The notes under the pieces are model-generated. The model saw nothing but the letters and a program-made list of their open reading frames with translations. It was not told the origin of the DNA and did no database searches. Both the position numbers and the translations under genes were made by a program. From CADCVT01 sp035940955 (lineage in GTDB: Bacteria; Actinomycetota; Thermoleophilia; Solirubrobacterales; Solirubrobacteraceae), in NCBI GenBank assembly GCA_035940955.1, contig DASZEJ010000086.1:1-45324 (forward strand): 45,324 nt of DNA, in the 5' to 3' direction. Below are positions 16,239 through 23,916 of this stretch, in pieces (position 1 is the stretch's first letter; each line of letters begins with the position of its first letter).

Positions 16239-17026
16239 GCGGCGTGAGCGGCCTGGGGCCGTGGCGGCTCGATCGCGAGGGGCCGCTCGCGGTCCTCACG
16301 ATCGACAAGCCGCCGCTCAACCTCTTCGACCAGGACGTCTTCGACGGCGTCGTCGCCGCCGTCGAGGAGGTGCGCCGCGACCCGCCGCGGGCGCTGCTCC
16401 TGCGCGCCGAGGGCAGGGTGTGGACCGGCGGGGTCGACGTCCACATGTTCAAGGACCTGACGCCCGAGACCGGCGGGGAGGTGTGGCGCCGGGGCTTCGA
16501 GCTGGTCCAGGCCGTCGAGGACCTGCCGTTCCCGGTGATCTTCGCGGCGCACTCGCTGACGCTGACCTGGGGGTTCGAGCTGGCGCTCGCCTGCGACCTC
16601 GTCGTGGCGGCCGAGGGGGCGCAGTTCGGGCTGGTGGAGATCGTCGTCGGCCTGACGCCGTCGATGGGCGGGCCGCAGCGGCTGGCGGAGAAGGCCGGCC
16701 CCAACCGCGCGAAGGACCTCGTCATGAGCGGCCAGCTGTTCGACGCCGCGACGATGCGCGAGTGGGGCGTCGTCACGCGCGTGTGGCCCGACGCCGAGTT
16801 CGACGCCAAGGCGCGCCGGTTCGCCGAGCGCCTCGCGAACGGGCCGACGGTGGCCCACGCCGCGACGAAGCGAATCGTCGCGGCACAGAAGGAGGGCGGC
16901 GCCCGGGCGGCCGACGAGATCGTCCCCGAGCTGTCCGGCAGCCTGTTCGCCACCGAGGATCTGCAGCGCGCCGTCGCCTCCTTCCTCGAGCACGGACCGG
17001 GGCACGCGACGTACGAGGGCCGCTAG
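16235..17026 (+). CDS. enoyl-CoA hydratase/isomerase family protein
   Basis: A 263-residue crotonase-fold protein, a normal family length. The first oxyanion region reads WTGGVDVHMFKD. The second is LTLTWGFELALACDLV, where the usual Gly-rich stretch is altered to TLTWG, and the second catalytic Glu region reads GLVEIVVGLTPSMGG. Both acidic positions expected for hydratases seem kept, but the changed oxyanion loop leaves the exact reaction open. GTG 16235 overlaps the HIT stop. The pairing with HIT has no clear pathway meaning. Confidence 0.85.
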   Translation: MSGVSGLGPWRLDREGPLAVLTIDKPPLNLFDQDVFDGVVAAVEEVRRDPPRALLLRAEGRVWTGGVDVHMFKDLTPETGGEVWRRGFELVQAVEDLPFPVIFAAHSLTLTWGFELALACDLVVAAEGAQFGLVEIVVGLTPSMGGPQRLAEKAGPNRAKDLVMSGQLFDAATMREWGVVTRVWPDAEFDAKARRFAERLANGPTVAHAATKRIVAAQKEGGARAADEIVPELSGSLFATEDLQRAVASFLEHGPGHATYEGR

Positions 17027-17108
17027 GGGGCCGGCGCGCGGCGCCGCGGCCTTGACGGCCGGACGCCGTCGCTGCGACGCTTCTCTCCAAACAACAGAGG
17101 AGCGTCCA

Positions 17109-17426
17109 ATGGAGGAGACGGCTCAGGCCGAGCAGGGCCGCCCGCTGCTCGAGCCGAACATGCTCGTGCTCAACGCGAACGCGACCAGCTCGACGTTCCA
17201 GCGCGTGAACCTCGACCACTGCGTGCTGTCGGAGGTCCTCGGGTTCAACAGCCAGTTCGACCGCTGCAGCTTCGAGGGGAGCACGTTCCAGGGCGTGGAG
17301 CTCGACGGCTCGGTGTTCGAGAACTCGAGCTTCCGCGGCGTGGAGCTGCGCAACTGCGACACCGAGGGGCTCATCGTCAACGGCGTGAACGTCGGGGCGC
17401 TGCTGAAGCTCCTCCTGACGAAGTGA
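17109..17426 (+). CDS. pentapeptide-repeat protein, first gene of the ATP-grasp/oxygenase cluster
   Basis: A 105-residue protein. Residues about 38-95 follow the A(N/D)LXX pentapeptide pattern (STFQRVNLDHC, SQFDRCSFEGSTFQG, SVFENSSFRGVEL), which folds as a right-handed quadrilateral beta-helix. It ends in a hydrophobic NVGALLKLLLTK. ATG 17109 is chosen over an earlier in-frame ATG at 17052 because AGAGGAG lies 6 nt upstream. The next gene starts 9 nt after the stop. Role unknown: it could be a second substrate, a scaffold or an immunity protein of the cluster. Confidence 0.8.
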   Translation: MEETAQAEQGRPLLEPNMLVLNANATSSTFQRVNLDHCVLSEVLGFNSQFDRCSFEGSTFQGVELDGSVFENSSFRGVELRNCDTEGLIVNGVNVGALLKLLLTK

Positions 17427-17435
17427 GGTGCGGCG

Positions 17436-17897
17436 ATGGCTGACGAGGAGAAGGGCAAGGACGTAGCGCCGTTCATCGAGGCCGCCGACCGCGTCGACGT
17501 CGTCGGGCTGCTCGCGCGCGAGCGCGTCGCGATCACCGCCGACGCCGTCCGGGCGCTGGTGGCCCGCGGGCTGGAGCAGGCCGAGGCGAAGAAGGACGGC
17601 AAGGACGGCCGCAAGGACGGGGCGGAGGTCGGCGAGGTGGCGACGGGCCCGGACATCGGCGTCATCGACGACGCCGGGACCAAGGGGTTCAAGGAGGGCA
17701 AGGACTTCAAGGAGGGCAAGGACTTCAAGGAGGGCGGCGAGGCCGGGAAGGACCTCGGCGAGGTCGAGGGGATCGAGGACCCGAGGATCCTCAGGGGCGA
17801 CCCCGCGGCCCTCGACGCCGACGGCCTCAACGCGGTCGCCCGCCTGCACGGCGAGCGGGTGCCGACGCTGCTGGCCCGCTCGAAGCCGGTCATGTGA
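17436..17897 (+). CDS. candidate precursor peptide with tandem FKEGKD repeats
   Basis: A 153-residue protein with no Cys. Residues 1-50 could be a helical leader (FIEAADRVDVVGLLARERVA). Residues 52-63 are a Lys/Asp/Gly run (KKDGKDGRKDG). Residues 85-100 hold two full FKEGKD copies and a third truncated FKEG. The C-terminus (RGDPAALDADGLNAVARL) looks helical. Spaced Lys and Asp/Glu side chains are what ATP-grasp macrocyclases of the graspetide type join, so I infer this is the substrate of the downstream enzymes. The stop overlaps the next gene by four bases (GTGA). It could instead be a disordered accessory protein. Confidence 0.72.
   Translation: MADEEKGKDVAPFIEAADRVDVVGLLARERVAITADAVRALVARGLEQAEAKKDGKDGRKDGAEVGEVATGPDIGVIDDAGTKGFKEGKDFKEGKDFKEGGEAGKDLGEVEGIEDPRILRGDPAALDADGLNAVARLHGERVPTLLARSKPVM
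17688..17735 (+). repeat. 18-bp in-frame tandem repeat encoding FKEGKD
   Basis: Two perfect 18-bp copies (17688-17705 and 17706-17723) are followed by 12 bp of a third. The unit is a multiple of three, so copy number can change without a frameshift. The absence of silent differences between copies suggests recent duplication or conversion. Confidence 0.9.
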
Positions 17898-18682
17898 GCG
17901 CGGCGCGCGTGGACCCGTCGCTGCTGCTCGTGGGGGACGACGGCGATCCGGTCGTGGCCGGGCTGGCCGAGCTGGCGCGCGCCGGCGGGCGGGCGGTGAC
18001 GGTGGCGCCGCCCGCGCGGGCGGCGCGCATGTTCTCGGTCGCCTGCGACGGCGCCAGGGCGACGGTCGAGCCGGCCGTGCCGATGCTGCTGCGCGCGGCG
18101 CGCCCGCGCGCCGACCCGCGCGACGAGCAGGCGCGCTTCCACGCCGACGAGCTGGCGGCGACGCTGTGGGCGGCGGGCGCGCTCTCGCCGGCGCCGGTGG
18201 TCAACCGGCCCGGGCCGAACGGCTGGGCCGGCGGGCTCTCGGCTTCGGCGGCCGTCACCGAGCGCCGCGCCGGCGTGGACGAGGGGCGCGCCGAGACGTT
18301 CGCCACCGCGCCGCCGGGCGACGGCGGGTGGTGGGTGGAGGACGCGGGGACGCGCCGCGTCGCCGTCTCCCCGGACGCGCCCGGCCCCGGCCCGTTCCGC
18401 ATGCGGCCGGCGGCGGCCTGGGAGGGCTACGAGCTGGTCGCCGTGGTCGGCGACCGCGCGTGGCGCTCGACGGCGCTCGACCTCGGCGGCCTGCGGCTCG
18501 AGCCGCGCAGCGTGGCGGCGTGCCGGGCGCTCGGCCTGCAGTTCGCGGCCGTCACCTGGGGGATCGAGCCGCGCGCCGCGGGCGCGGCGGTCGCCCGGAT
18601 CGACGCGTTCCCCACCGCAGAGCAGCTGCGCCCCTGCTGGCCCGACGTCGCCCGCGCGCTGCTCGCCCTGCTGACGCCGTGA
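17894..18682 (+). CDS. degenerate (pseudo) ATP-grasp partner protein
   Basis: A 262-residue protein that aligns by eye with the next gene product. Shared blocks are VVNRPGPNG at 102-110 (VVNRPGPGG in the partner), YELVAVVGDRAW at 179-190 (partner DARVHVVGDEVH) and ALGLQFAAVTWGIEP at 212-226 (partner DLGLAFAGWDFKLAP). The Mg-binding Asp and the Glu-x-Asn of the partner are replaced here (AAVTWGI, ARIDAFP), and the SSKPLHEHLL and KAVSG segments are missing. I infer a catalytically dead subunit that may bind the substrate or the active ligase. It overlaps both neighbours by four bases, suggesting equimolar expression. Confidence 0.75.
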   Translation: MSAARVDPSLLLVGDDGDPVVAGLAELARAGGRAVTVAPPARAARMFSVACDGARATVEPAVPMLLRAARPRADPRDEQARFHADELAATLWAAGALSPAPVVNRPGPNGWAGGLSASAAVTERRAGVDEGRAETFATAPPGDGGWWVEDAGTRRVAVSPDAPGPGPFRMRPAAAWEGYELVAVVGDRAWRSTALDLGGLRLEPRSVAACRALGLQFAAVTWGIEPRAAGAAVARIDAFPTAEQLRPCWPDVARALLALLTP

Positions 18683-19614
18683 TCTACGCGATCGGCGTCG
18701 AGAACGACCCGACGCTCGCGCACTTCGTGCGCGGCGCGGTGCACGCGGGCGCGGAGGTGCGCGTCGTCGGGCTGCGGGCGCTCGCGGCCGGCGAGTGGCG
18801 GCTGACGATCCCGGACGACGGGGAGAGCGTCGCGCGCGCCGGCCCCGAGGAGGTGGCGCTCGACCCGGACGGCGCGTTCTTCTGCCGGCTGATCGACCTC
18901 TCCGTCGCGATGGACGCCGCCGCGACCCCGCGCTGGGCCGCGATGCTGACCGCGCTGTCGGCGTGGCTGAGCGAGGCGCCGGGCCTGGTCGTGAACCGCC
19001 CCGGCCCCGGCGGCCACAACTCCAGCAAGCCGCTGCACGAGCACCTGCTCGCCGCGGCCGGGCTGCGCGTGCCGCCCAGCGTCACGAGCTCGGACGGCGA
19101 GCGGCTGCGCGCGTTCGCGGACGCCGAGCCGGCGGTCGTCAAGGCGGTGTCCGGCGTGCGCGCGCACGCGCGCCGCGTGCGGCCGGAGGAGTTCGACGGC
19201 TTCGACCCGCTCGCCGGCCCGGTCCACCTGCAGCGGCTCGTCGAGGGCCACGACGCGCGCGTGCACGTCGTCGGCGACGAGGTGCACGGGCTGGAGATCC
19301 GCGCGACCGGCCTCGACTACCGCCGCGACATGGCCGACGCGGCGTTCGCGCCGTGGCCCGTCCCGGACGAGCTGGCGCGTACGCTCGTCGCGGCCACCCG
19401 CGACCTCGGCCTGGCCTTCGCCGGCTGGGACTTCAAGCTGGCCCCCGGCGGCGAGGCATGGTGCCTGGAGGCCAACCCGATGCCGGGCTACGACCCGTAC
19501 GACCGACGCCTCGGCAGCGCGATCACCGGTGCGCTGCTGCGGCTCATGACCGGCGACCGCGAGAGGAGAGGCGACGATGGGCTACGTGACCGAGCATCGG
19601 CTGCTGTCGGCTGA
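18679..19614 (+). CDS. ATP-grasp ligase (RimK/graspetide-synthetase-like)
   Basis: A 311-residue ATP-grasp enzyme that should form an amide or ester through an acyl-phosphate. Motifs in order: VVNRPGPGGHNSSKPLHEH (104-122), ATP-binding Lys in VVKAVSG (K155), QRLVEGHDARVHVVGDEV (185-202), and metal ligands D251 (GWDFKL) and E264/N266 (CLEANPMPG). All catalytic positions appear intact. The start GTG 18679 overlaps the previous stop. The last 38 bp overlap the oxygenase gene. Position between a repeat peptide and an oxygenase suggests peptide modification; a free amino-acid ligase is the alternative. Confidence 0.87.
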   Translation: MIYAIGVENDPTLAHFVRGAVHAGAEVRVVGLRALAAGEWRLTIPDDGESVARAGPEEVALDPDGAFFCRLIDLSVAMDAAATPRWAAMLTALSAWLSEAPGLVVNRPGPGGHNSSKPLHEHLLAAAGLRVPPSVTSSDGERLRAFADAEPAVVKAVSGVRAHARRVRPEEFDGFDPLAGPVHLQRLVEGHDARVHVVGDEVHGLEIRATGLDYRRDMADAAFAPWPVPDELARTLVAATRDLGLAFAGWDFKLAPGGEAWCLEANPMPGYDPYDRRLGSAITGALLRLMTGDRERRGDDGLRDRASAAVG

Positions 19615-20305
19615 GGAGGCCGGCGAGGTCGAGTCGACGCTGCGCGAGCTGCGATCCGAGTGGGTCCCGCGGAGCAAGGGCCCCTCGGGCGAGGACGCGT
19701 TCTTCACGCTGGCGTGCAGCACCTACCTCGACGTCTGCTACTCGCAGGAGCCCGAGCGCGACTACTACGCCCGGTACGAGGCCGGCAACGCCGTGCTGCG
19801 CGAGCACTTCGGCGACCTGCTGGAGCGCACCCGCGCGCTCCTCGCGGAGACGCTCGGCGAGCCGGTCGAGTACGCGCCGCACCTCGCGCTCCCCGGCTTC
19901 CACGTCTGGACGTCGGACCTGCTGCCCGGCACCCGCTCGTCGCCGCCGCACTTCGACAGCCAGTACCAGGCGCTCCGCTGGCCGGAGGCGCAGCGGGCCG
20001 ACGGCGCGATCTCGTTCACGCTGCCGATCGCGGTGCCGTCGTCGGGCAGCGGCCTGGACACCTGGAACCTCGAGCCGGCCGACTACGAGCGGATGGCGCG
20101 GCGCGGGCTGACCGACCACTTCGACCGCTTCAAGGACCGAAAGGTCATGACCTCGTACCGCTACGAGCCGGGCCGGCTCGTCCTGCAGCACGGGCTCGTG
20201 CTGCACCGGATCTCCGGCAGCGGCGAGGGCGGTCCGGACGACCGGCGCGTCACCTTCCAGGGCCACGGCCTGCGGATCGACGGCACCTGGCGGCTGTACT
20301 GGTAG
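19577..20305 (+). CDS. 2-oxoglutarate/Fe(II)-dependent oxygenase
   Basis: A 242-residue double-stranded beta-helix oxygenase. The iron triad is readable as H125-x-D127 (PPHFDSQY) and H210 (QHGLVLHRI), with R224 in DRRVTFQGHG placed to bind 2-oxoglutarate. ATG 19577 follows a strong Shine-Dalgarno run (GAGAGGAGAGG, 19561-19571) inside the ATP-grasp gene, so it overlaps that gene by 38 bp. I infer it hydroxylates or desaturates the cluster substrate. It ends 1 bp from the convergent ABC operon. Confidence 0.85.
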   Translation: MGYVTEHRLLSAEEAGEVESTLRELRSEWVPRSKGPSGEDAFFTLACSTYLDVCYSQEPERDYYARYEAGNAVLREHFGDLLERTRALLAETLGEPVEYAPHLALPGFHVWTSDLLPGTRSSPPHFDSQYQALRWPEAQRADGAISFTLPIAVPSSGSGLDTWNLEPADYERMARRGLTDHFDRFKDRKVMTSYRYEPGRLVLQHGLVLHRISGSGEGGPDDRRVTFQGHGLRIDGTWRLYW

Positions 20306-20306
20306 C

Positions 20307-21074
20307 TCAGCGCCCGACGCGCCGGAACCCGCGCAGGGCGAGCCCGCCCAGCAGGAGGATCAGGCCGCTGAGGGCGAGCCCCGCGTGCCACGTCTCGGCC
20401 CACCGGACGTCGAACACGAAGCCCTGGCGGACGCCGTCCAGGACGTAGCGCGTCGGGTTGACGTCGGCGACGTGGCGCAGCCAGTCGGCCAGCAGCGCCT
20501 CGGGGGCGTAGGCGGTGCTGAACAGCACCGACGCGAACACCACGACCTGGATGAGCGGCGCCGCCTGCTGCGTCCGGAAGCGCAGCGCCAGGATCACCGC
20601 CCAGCAGGCGGCCGCCGCGGCGAAGCCCATCACGAGCAGGTAGGCGAGCGCGACGCCGTCGACCCCCGGCCAGTGCGCGCCGATGGCGAAGCCGACGACG
20701 AGCACGAACGTCGAGGGCAGGAGCGCGCGCAGCGACGCCGAGCCGACGATGCCGACGAGCAGCACCGACCGCGGCGCCGGGCCGAGCAGCAGGCGGTCGA
20801 ACCAGCCCTGCTCGATGTCGCGCGCGAGGTTGACGCCGGTGGCGGCGCCGCTGAAGCCGGCGGCCTGCAGCATGCTGACCGGCAGCACCCACGACTGGAA
20901 GTCGGTGTCGATGCCGAACAGCGTCACCGCCTGCCCGAAGACGCCGTTGATCCCGATCAGGAAGATGGCGGGGGCGAGGATGCCGGGGATCGCGGCGCCG
21001 GGCACGCGCAGGATCTCGTTCAGCGCCTTCAGCGCGAGCACGCGGATCACGCGCAGGTTCATCGCGACGGTCAT
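20307..21074 (-). CDS. ABC-2 type transporter permease
   Basis: A 255-residue membrane protein with about six hydrophobic helices and the ABC-2 family ending (VNPTRYVLDGVRQGF near residue 205, then two helices). It is the last gene of a three-gene minus-strand operon, ATP-binding protein then two permeases. Start ATG 21074 overlaps the previous stop by four bases (ATGA). Two dissimilar permeases with one ATPase suggest a heterodimeric exporter of the daunorubicin/antibiotic-efflux type. Confidence 0.88.
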   Translation of the reverse strand: MTVAMNLRVIRVLALKALNEILRVPGAAIPGILAPAIFLIGINGVFGQAVTLFGIDTDFQSWVLPVSMLQAAGFSGAATGVNLARDIEQGWFDRLLLGPAPRSVLLVGIVGSASLRALLPSTFVLVVGFAIGAHWPGVDGVALAYLLVMGFAAAAACWAVILALRFRTQQAAPLIQVVVFASVLFSTAYAPEALLADWLRHVADVNPTRYVLDGVRQGFVFDVRWAETWHAGLALSGLILLLGGLALRGFRRVGR

Positions 21075-21886
21075 GCCTCGCGCAGCCTCCCGCGCAGCGC
21101 GACGACCGCCAGCCCGGCCGCGACCAGCGCGATGCCGGCCGCGGCGCCCAGCCCTTCGAGCACCGTCGCCGCGTCGATGCCCTCGACGATCGGGTCGCGC
21201 ATCCCCTCGGCGATGTAGCTGAGCGGGTTGTAGTCCGCCACCCAGCTCGCCGGCGGGTCGAGCAGCGCCCGCGGGAAGAACGCGGAGCTGACGAACAGGA
21301 TCACGAAGACGAGCGGGAAGATGCCCTGGACGATCGAGGGGTCGCGCGCCGCGAACGCGAGCGCCTGGCCGATCGCGCCGAACCCGACCCCGGCGACGAC
21401 GCCGATGAGCAGGATCAGCAGGACGCCGGGCACGCCGCCCTCGATCTCCGCCCCGAACGCGAGCCCGAGCGCGACGAACCACGCGACCTGCAGCGCCGAC
21501 AGGACGGCGGTCGACGCCATACGGCCGAGCACGATCGCCACGCGCGGGATCGGCGCCGCGACGAGGCGGTCGAAGAACCCGAGCTGCAGCTCCAGGCCCA
21601 CGGCGATGCCGGCGCCGACCCCGCCGATGAGCAGCGACTGGGTGATCGCGGCGGCGAGCTGGAAGTCGAGCATCCCGTCCGACCCCTGCTCGAACCGCGG
21701 CAGGCGCGTCGCGGCGTCCAGCCCGCCGACGTTCACGGCGAGGAACATCGTGGGGAAGACGAGCAGCGGCGCGAGGAACTGGGGGCGGCGGAACGAGTTG
21801 CGCAGCGCGCGGCGCGCGAGCGCGAGGCTCGCCGCGGCGATCGAGGCCCTGTGCGCGGCGCGGGCCGCGGAGCGCCCGCCGCTCAC
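21071..21886 (-). CDS. ABC-2 type transporter permease
   Basis: A 271-residue permease. An Ala/Arg-rich N-terminus precedes helices near residues 40-55, 85-105, 125-150, 160-185, 195-212 and 245-262. It carries the family features GFFDRLVAAPIPR and the motif DYNPLSYIAEGMRDP before the last helix. GTG 21886 overlaps the ATPase stop (GTGA). It probably pairs with the next permease to form the membrane channel. Confidence 0.88.
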   Translation of the reverse strand: MSGGRSAARAAHRASIAAASLALARRALRNSFRRPQFLAPLLVFPTMFLAVNVGGLDAATRLPRFEQGSDGMLDFQLAAAITQSLLIGGVGAGIAVGLELQLGFFDRLVAAPIPRVAIVLGRMASTAVLSALQVAWFVALGLAFGAEIEGGVPGVLLILLIGVVAGVGFGAIGQALAFAARDPSIVQGIFPLVFVILFVSSAFFPRALLDPPASWVADYNPLSYIAEGMRDPIVEGIDAATVLEGLGAAAGIALVAAGLAVVALRGRLREA

Positions 21887-22890
21887 CGTGCGCTCGCCGG
21901 GGCGGGCCGCTCGGCGTCCCCGGCGCCGTCCTGCTGGGCGCCCTCCAGATGGCGGCCGGTCTTCTCCACGAACACGTCGTCGAGCGTCGGCTGGACCAGC
22001 TCCAGCGACGCGACGGTCATGCCCGCGTCGTCGAGCGCGCGCACCACCGGGGCGACGTCGCGCGCGCCGCCCGACAGCGCGATCGTCAGGTGGCAGCCCT
22101 CGCTCGCGGGGCGGTGGTCGCCGAAGGCGCTCAGCACCTCGCGCGCGCGCTCGAAGTCGACGGGGACGCCGTCGTCCTCGACGAACGTCACGTCGAGGTG
22201 CGGCACCCCGACCTGCGCCTTGAGCGCGGCGGGCGTGCCCTCCGCGACGATCCGGCCGGAGCTGATGATCCCGACGCGGTCGGCCAGCTGGTCGGCCTCC
22301 TCGAGGTACTGGGTGGTGAGGAAGACGGTGGTGCCCTCGTCGCGCAGCCGGCGGACCTCCTCCCACAGCGTCAGCCGGCTCACGGGATCGAGGCCGGTGG
22401 TCGGCTCGTCGAGGAAGAGCACCTCGGGCGCGTGGATCAGCGCCATCGCGAGGTCGAGGCGGCGCCGCATGCCGCCGGAGTAGGTGCCGACGCGGCGGTC
22501 CTTGGCCTCGCTCAGCCCGACCCGGCGGATCAGGTCGTCGGCGCGGCCCCGGACGTCGGCGGGGGCGATGCCGTGCAGCGTCGCCTGCAGCTCCATCAGC
22601 TCGCGCCCGCTCATGAGCGGGTCGAGCGCCGCCTCCTGCAGCGCGACGCCGATGCGCCGGCGCACCTCGTGCGGCTGGCGCGCCACGTCGAAGCCCGCGA
22701 CGCGCGCGACGCCGCCGGTGGGCCGCAGCAGCGTCACGAGCATGCGGACCGTCGTCGTCTTGCCGGCCCCGTTCGGGCCGAGGAAGCCGTAGACCTCGCC
22801 CGCGTTGACCGCCAGGTCGATGCCGGCGACGGCCTTGAGCCCGCCCTTGAACTCCCGCTCCAGTCTCTCTGCCTCGATCGCGTAGGCCAT
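21883..22890 (-). CDS. ABC transporter ATP-binding protein (DrrA-like)
   Basis: A 335-residue ATPase. Walker A GPNGAGKTT (38-46), signature YSGGMRRRLDL, Walker B VLFLDEPTTGLDP and an H-loop-type TTQYLEE are present. About 80 extra C-terminal residues match the DUF4162-type domain of daunorubicin-resistance ATPases. It drives the two permeases downstream. The exported compound is unknown; the modified-peptide cluster ending at 20305 is the nearest candidate source, but the operons converge and have separate promoters. Confidence 0.92.
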   Translation of the reverse strand: MAYAIEAERLEREFKGGLKAVAGIDLAVNAGEVYGFLGPNGAGKTTTVRMLVTLLRPTGGVARVAGFDVARQPHEVRRRIGVALQEAALDPLMSGRELMELQATLHGIAPADVRGRADDLIRRVGLSEAKDRRVGTYSGGMRRRLDLAMALIHAPEVLFLDEPTTGLDPVSRLTLWEEVRRLRDEGTTVFLTTQYLEEADQLADRVGIISSGRIVAEGTPAALKAQVGVPHLDVTFVEDDGVPVDFERAREVLSAFGDHRPASEGCHLTIALSGGARDVAPVVRALDDAGMTVASLELVQPTLDDVFVEKTGRHLEGAQQDGAGDAERPAPASAR

Positions 22891-22899
22891 CGTCGTTTG

Positions 22900-22905
22900 A
22901 GACTA
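22900..22905 (-). promoter_or_regulatory. -10 hexamer TAGTCT of the ABC operon
   Basis: On the minus strand TAGTCT lies 9 nt before ATG 22890 and there is no Shine-Dalgarno sequence. This suggests a leaderless transcript for the exporter operon. Confidence 0.5.
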
Positions 22906-22957
22906 CTGGCCGGGTCGCACGCAACTCCGACCGGCCGATCGTGTTCGATTCCTCCTG

Positions 22958-23647
22958 ATGACCAAGCCGCGGACAGCCCCTGCCGCTCTCGTCGCCCTGC
23001 TCGCCGTGGTGGCGTCGCTCGCGGTGCCGAGCGCCGCTCCGGCGCGGATCGTCGAGGTCGGGCTGGCGACGCCGGGGGAGGAGCTGCCGGCGCCGAGCTG
23101 CCCGGCGCGCCCCTGCTACGCGGTCAGCCGCACGACCGGCTACCAGGCGAAGGTCGGCACGAACCGCGGGCTGATGAAGGCCCCGGCGCACGGGCGCATC
23201 GTCGCCTGGACGATCCGCCTCTCGCGCCCCGGCCGCAGCCAGATCACGTTCTTCAACCGCCGCCTGGGCGGCGAGGCCTCCGCGGGCCTGTCGATCCTCA
23301 AGCCCGGCGCGCGCCTCTTCAGCCGGGTGGTGGCCCAGTCCCCGATCGTGGAGCTGACCCCGTTCTTCGGCCAGACCGTCCAGTTCCCGCTCGAGCAGTC
23401 GCTCCCGGTCCGCCGCGGCCAGCTCATCGCGCTCACGGTCCCGACCTGGGCGCCCGCGCTGGCGACGAACCTCGGCAACGACACGTCCTGGCGCGCCAGC
23501 CGCCCCGCCGGCGAGTGCGACGACACCGAGACGCAGACGGCCCAGACCGACATCCGCGACCTCGCGCAGTACCGGTGCCTGTACCAGCGGGTGCGGCTGA
23601 CGTACTCGGCGACGCTGGTCACGGAGCCGCGGCCGAACCGGGAGTAG
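22958..23647 (+). CDS. exported protein of unknown function
   Basis: A 229-residue protein with a signal peptide (residues 1 to about 30, ending PSAAPA). The mature part is beta-rich and has two likely disulphide pairs (CPARPC near residues 48-53; two further Cys near 188 and 207). The motif LIALTVPTWAPALA and SWRASRPAGECD suggest an extracellular jelly-roll-like domain, but I recognise no named family. It is divergent from the ABC operon and is followed by a non-coding palindromic element. Confidence 0.68.
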   Translation: MTKPRTAPAALVALLAVVASLAVPSAAPARIVEVGLATPGEELPAPSCPARPCYAVSRTTGYQAKVGTNRGLMKAPAHGRIVAWTIRLSRPGRSQITFFNRRLGGEASAGLSILKPGARLFSRVVAQSPIVELTPFFGQTVQFPLEQSLPVRRGQLIALTVPTWAPALATNLGNDTSWRASRPAGECDDTETQTAQTDIRDLAQYRCLYQRVRLTYSATLVTEPRPNRE

Positions 23648-23668
23648 GCGTCCGGCCCTTCGCGGTCC

Positions 23669-23883
23669 GGGCCCGGCGCCCTTACAGAGGCTGGTGAGGG
23701 AGGGGGAACCCCCACAAACCTCCACTCGTCGCGTTGTTCCGGACGAGTGTCGACTTGTGGGCGCTATAGACCCCAAATCCGACACACCCCCCGATCATGC
23801 GCGGCGAGTGTCGAGTTGTGGGGGCTGGCGACGGGGCCGGAGGGACTCCCTCCCTCACCAGTCGCTGTAAACGCGCCGGGCTC
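23669..23883. repeat. 215-bp palindromic non-coding element with 45-bp imperfect inverted ends
   Basis: The ends 23669-23713 and 23839-23883 are inverted copies, 36 of 45 positions matching. Inside, a motif of about 25 bp occurs four times in alternating orientation: minus at 23708-23733, plus at 23740-23765, minus at 23769-23792, plus at 23801-23826. The two plus copies match at 21 of 25 positions. Adjacent opposite copies can pair as two hairpins inside the outer stem. A 15-nt palindrome is embedded at 23839-23853. No credible ORF covers it. It lies between two convergent genes, where REP/BIME-like or MITE-like elements and two-way terminators occur. Confidence 0.8.
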
Positions 23884-23916
23884 AGACCACACCCGGGGCG
23901 AAGCGAGGCGAGCGCC

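Noticed and set aside
17894..19614. The two ATP-grasp genes as one gene split by a frameshift
   Set aside because: Each product contains its own copy of the N-terminal, middle and C-terminal blocks in order, so they are paralogues.
23708..23826. CRISPR-like array
   Set aside because: The four motif copies alternate in orientation and lack uniform spacers; no cas genes are present.
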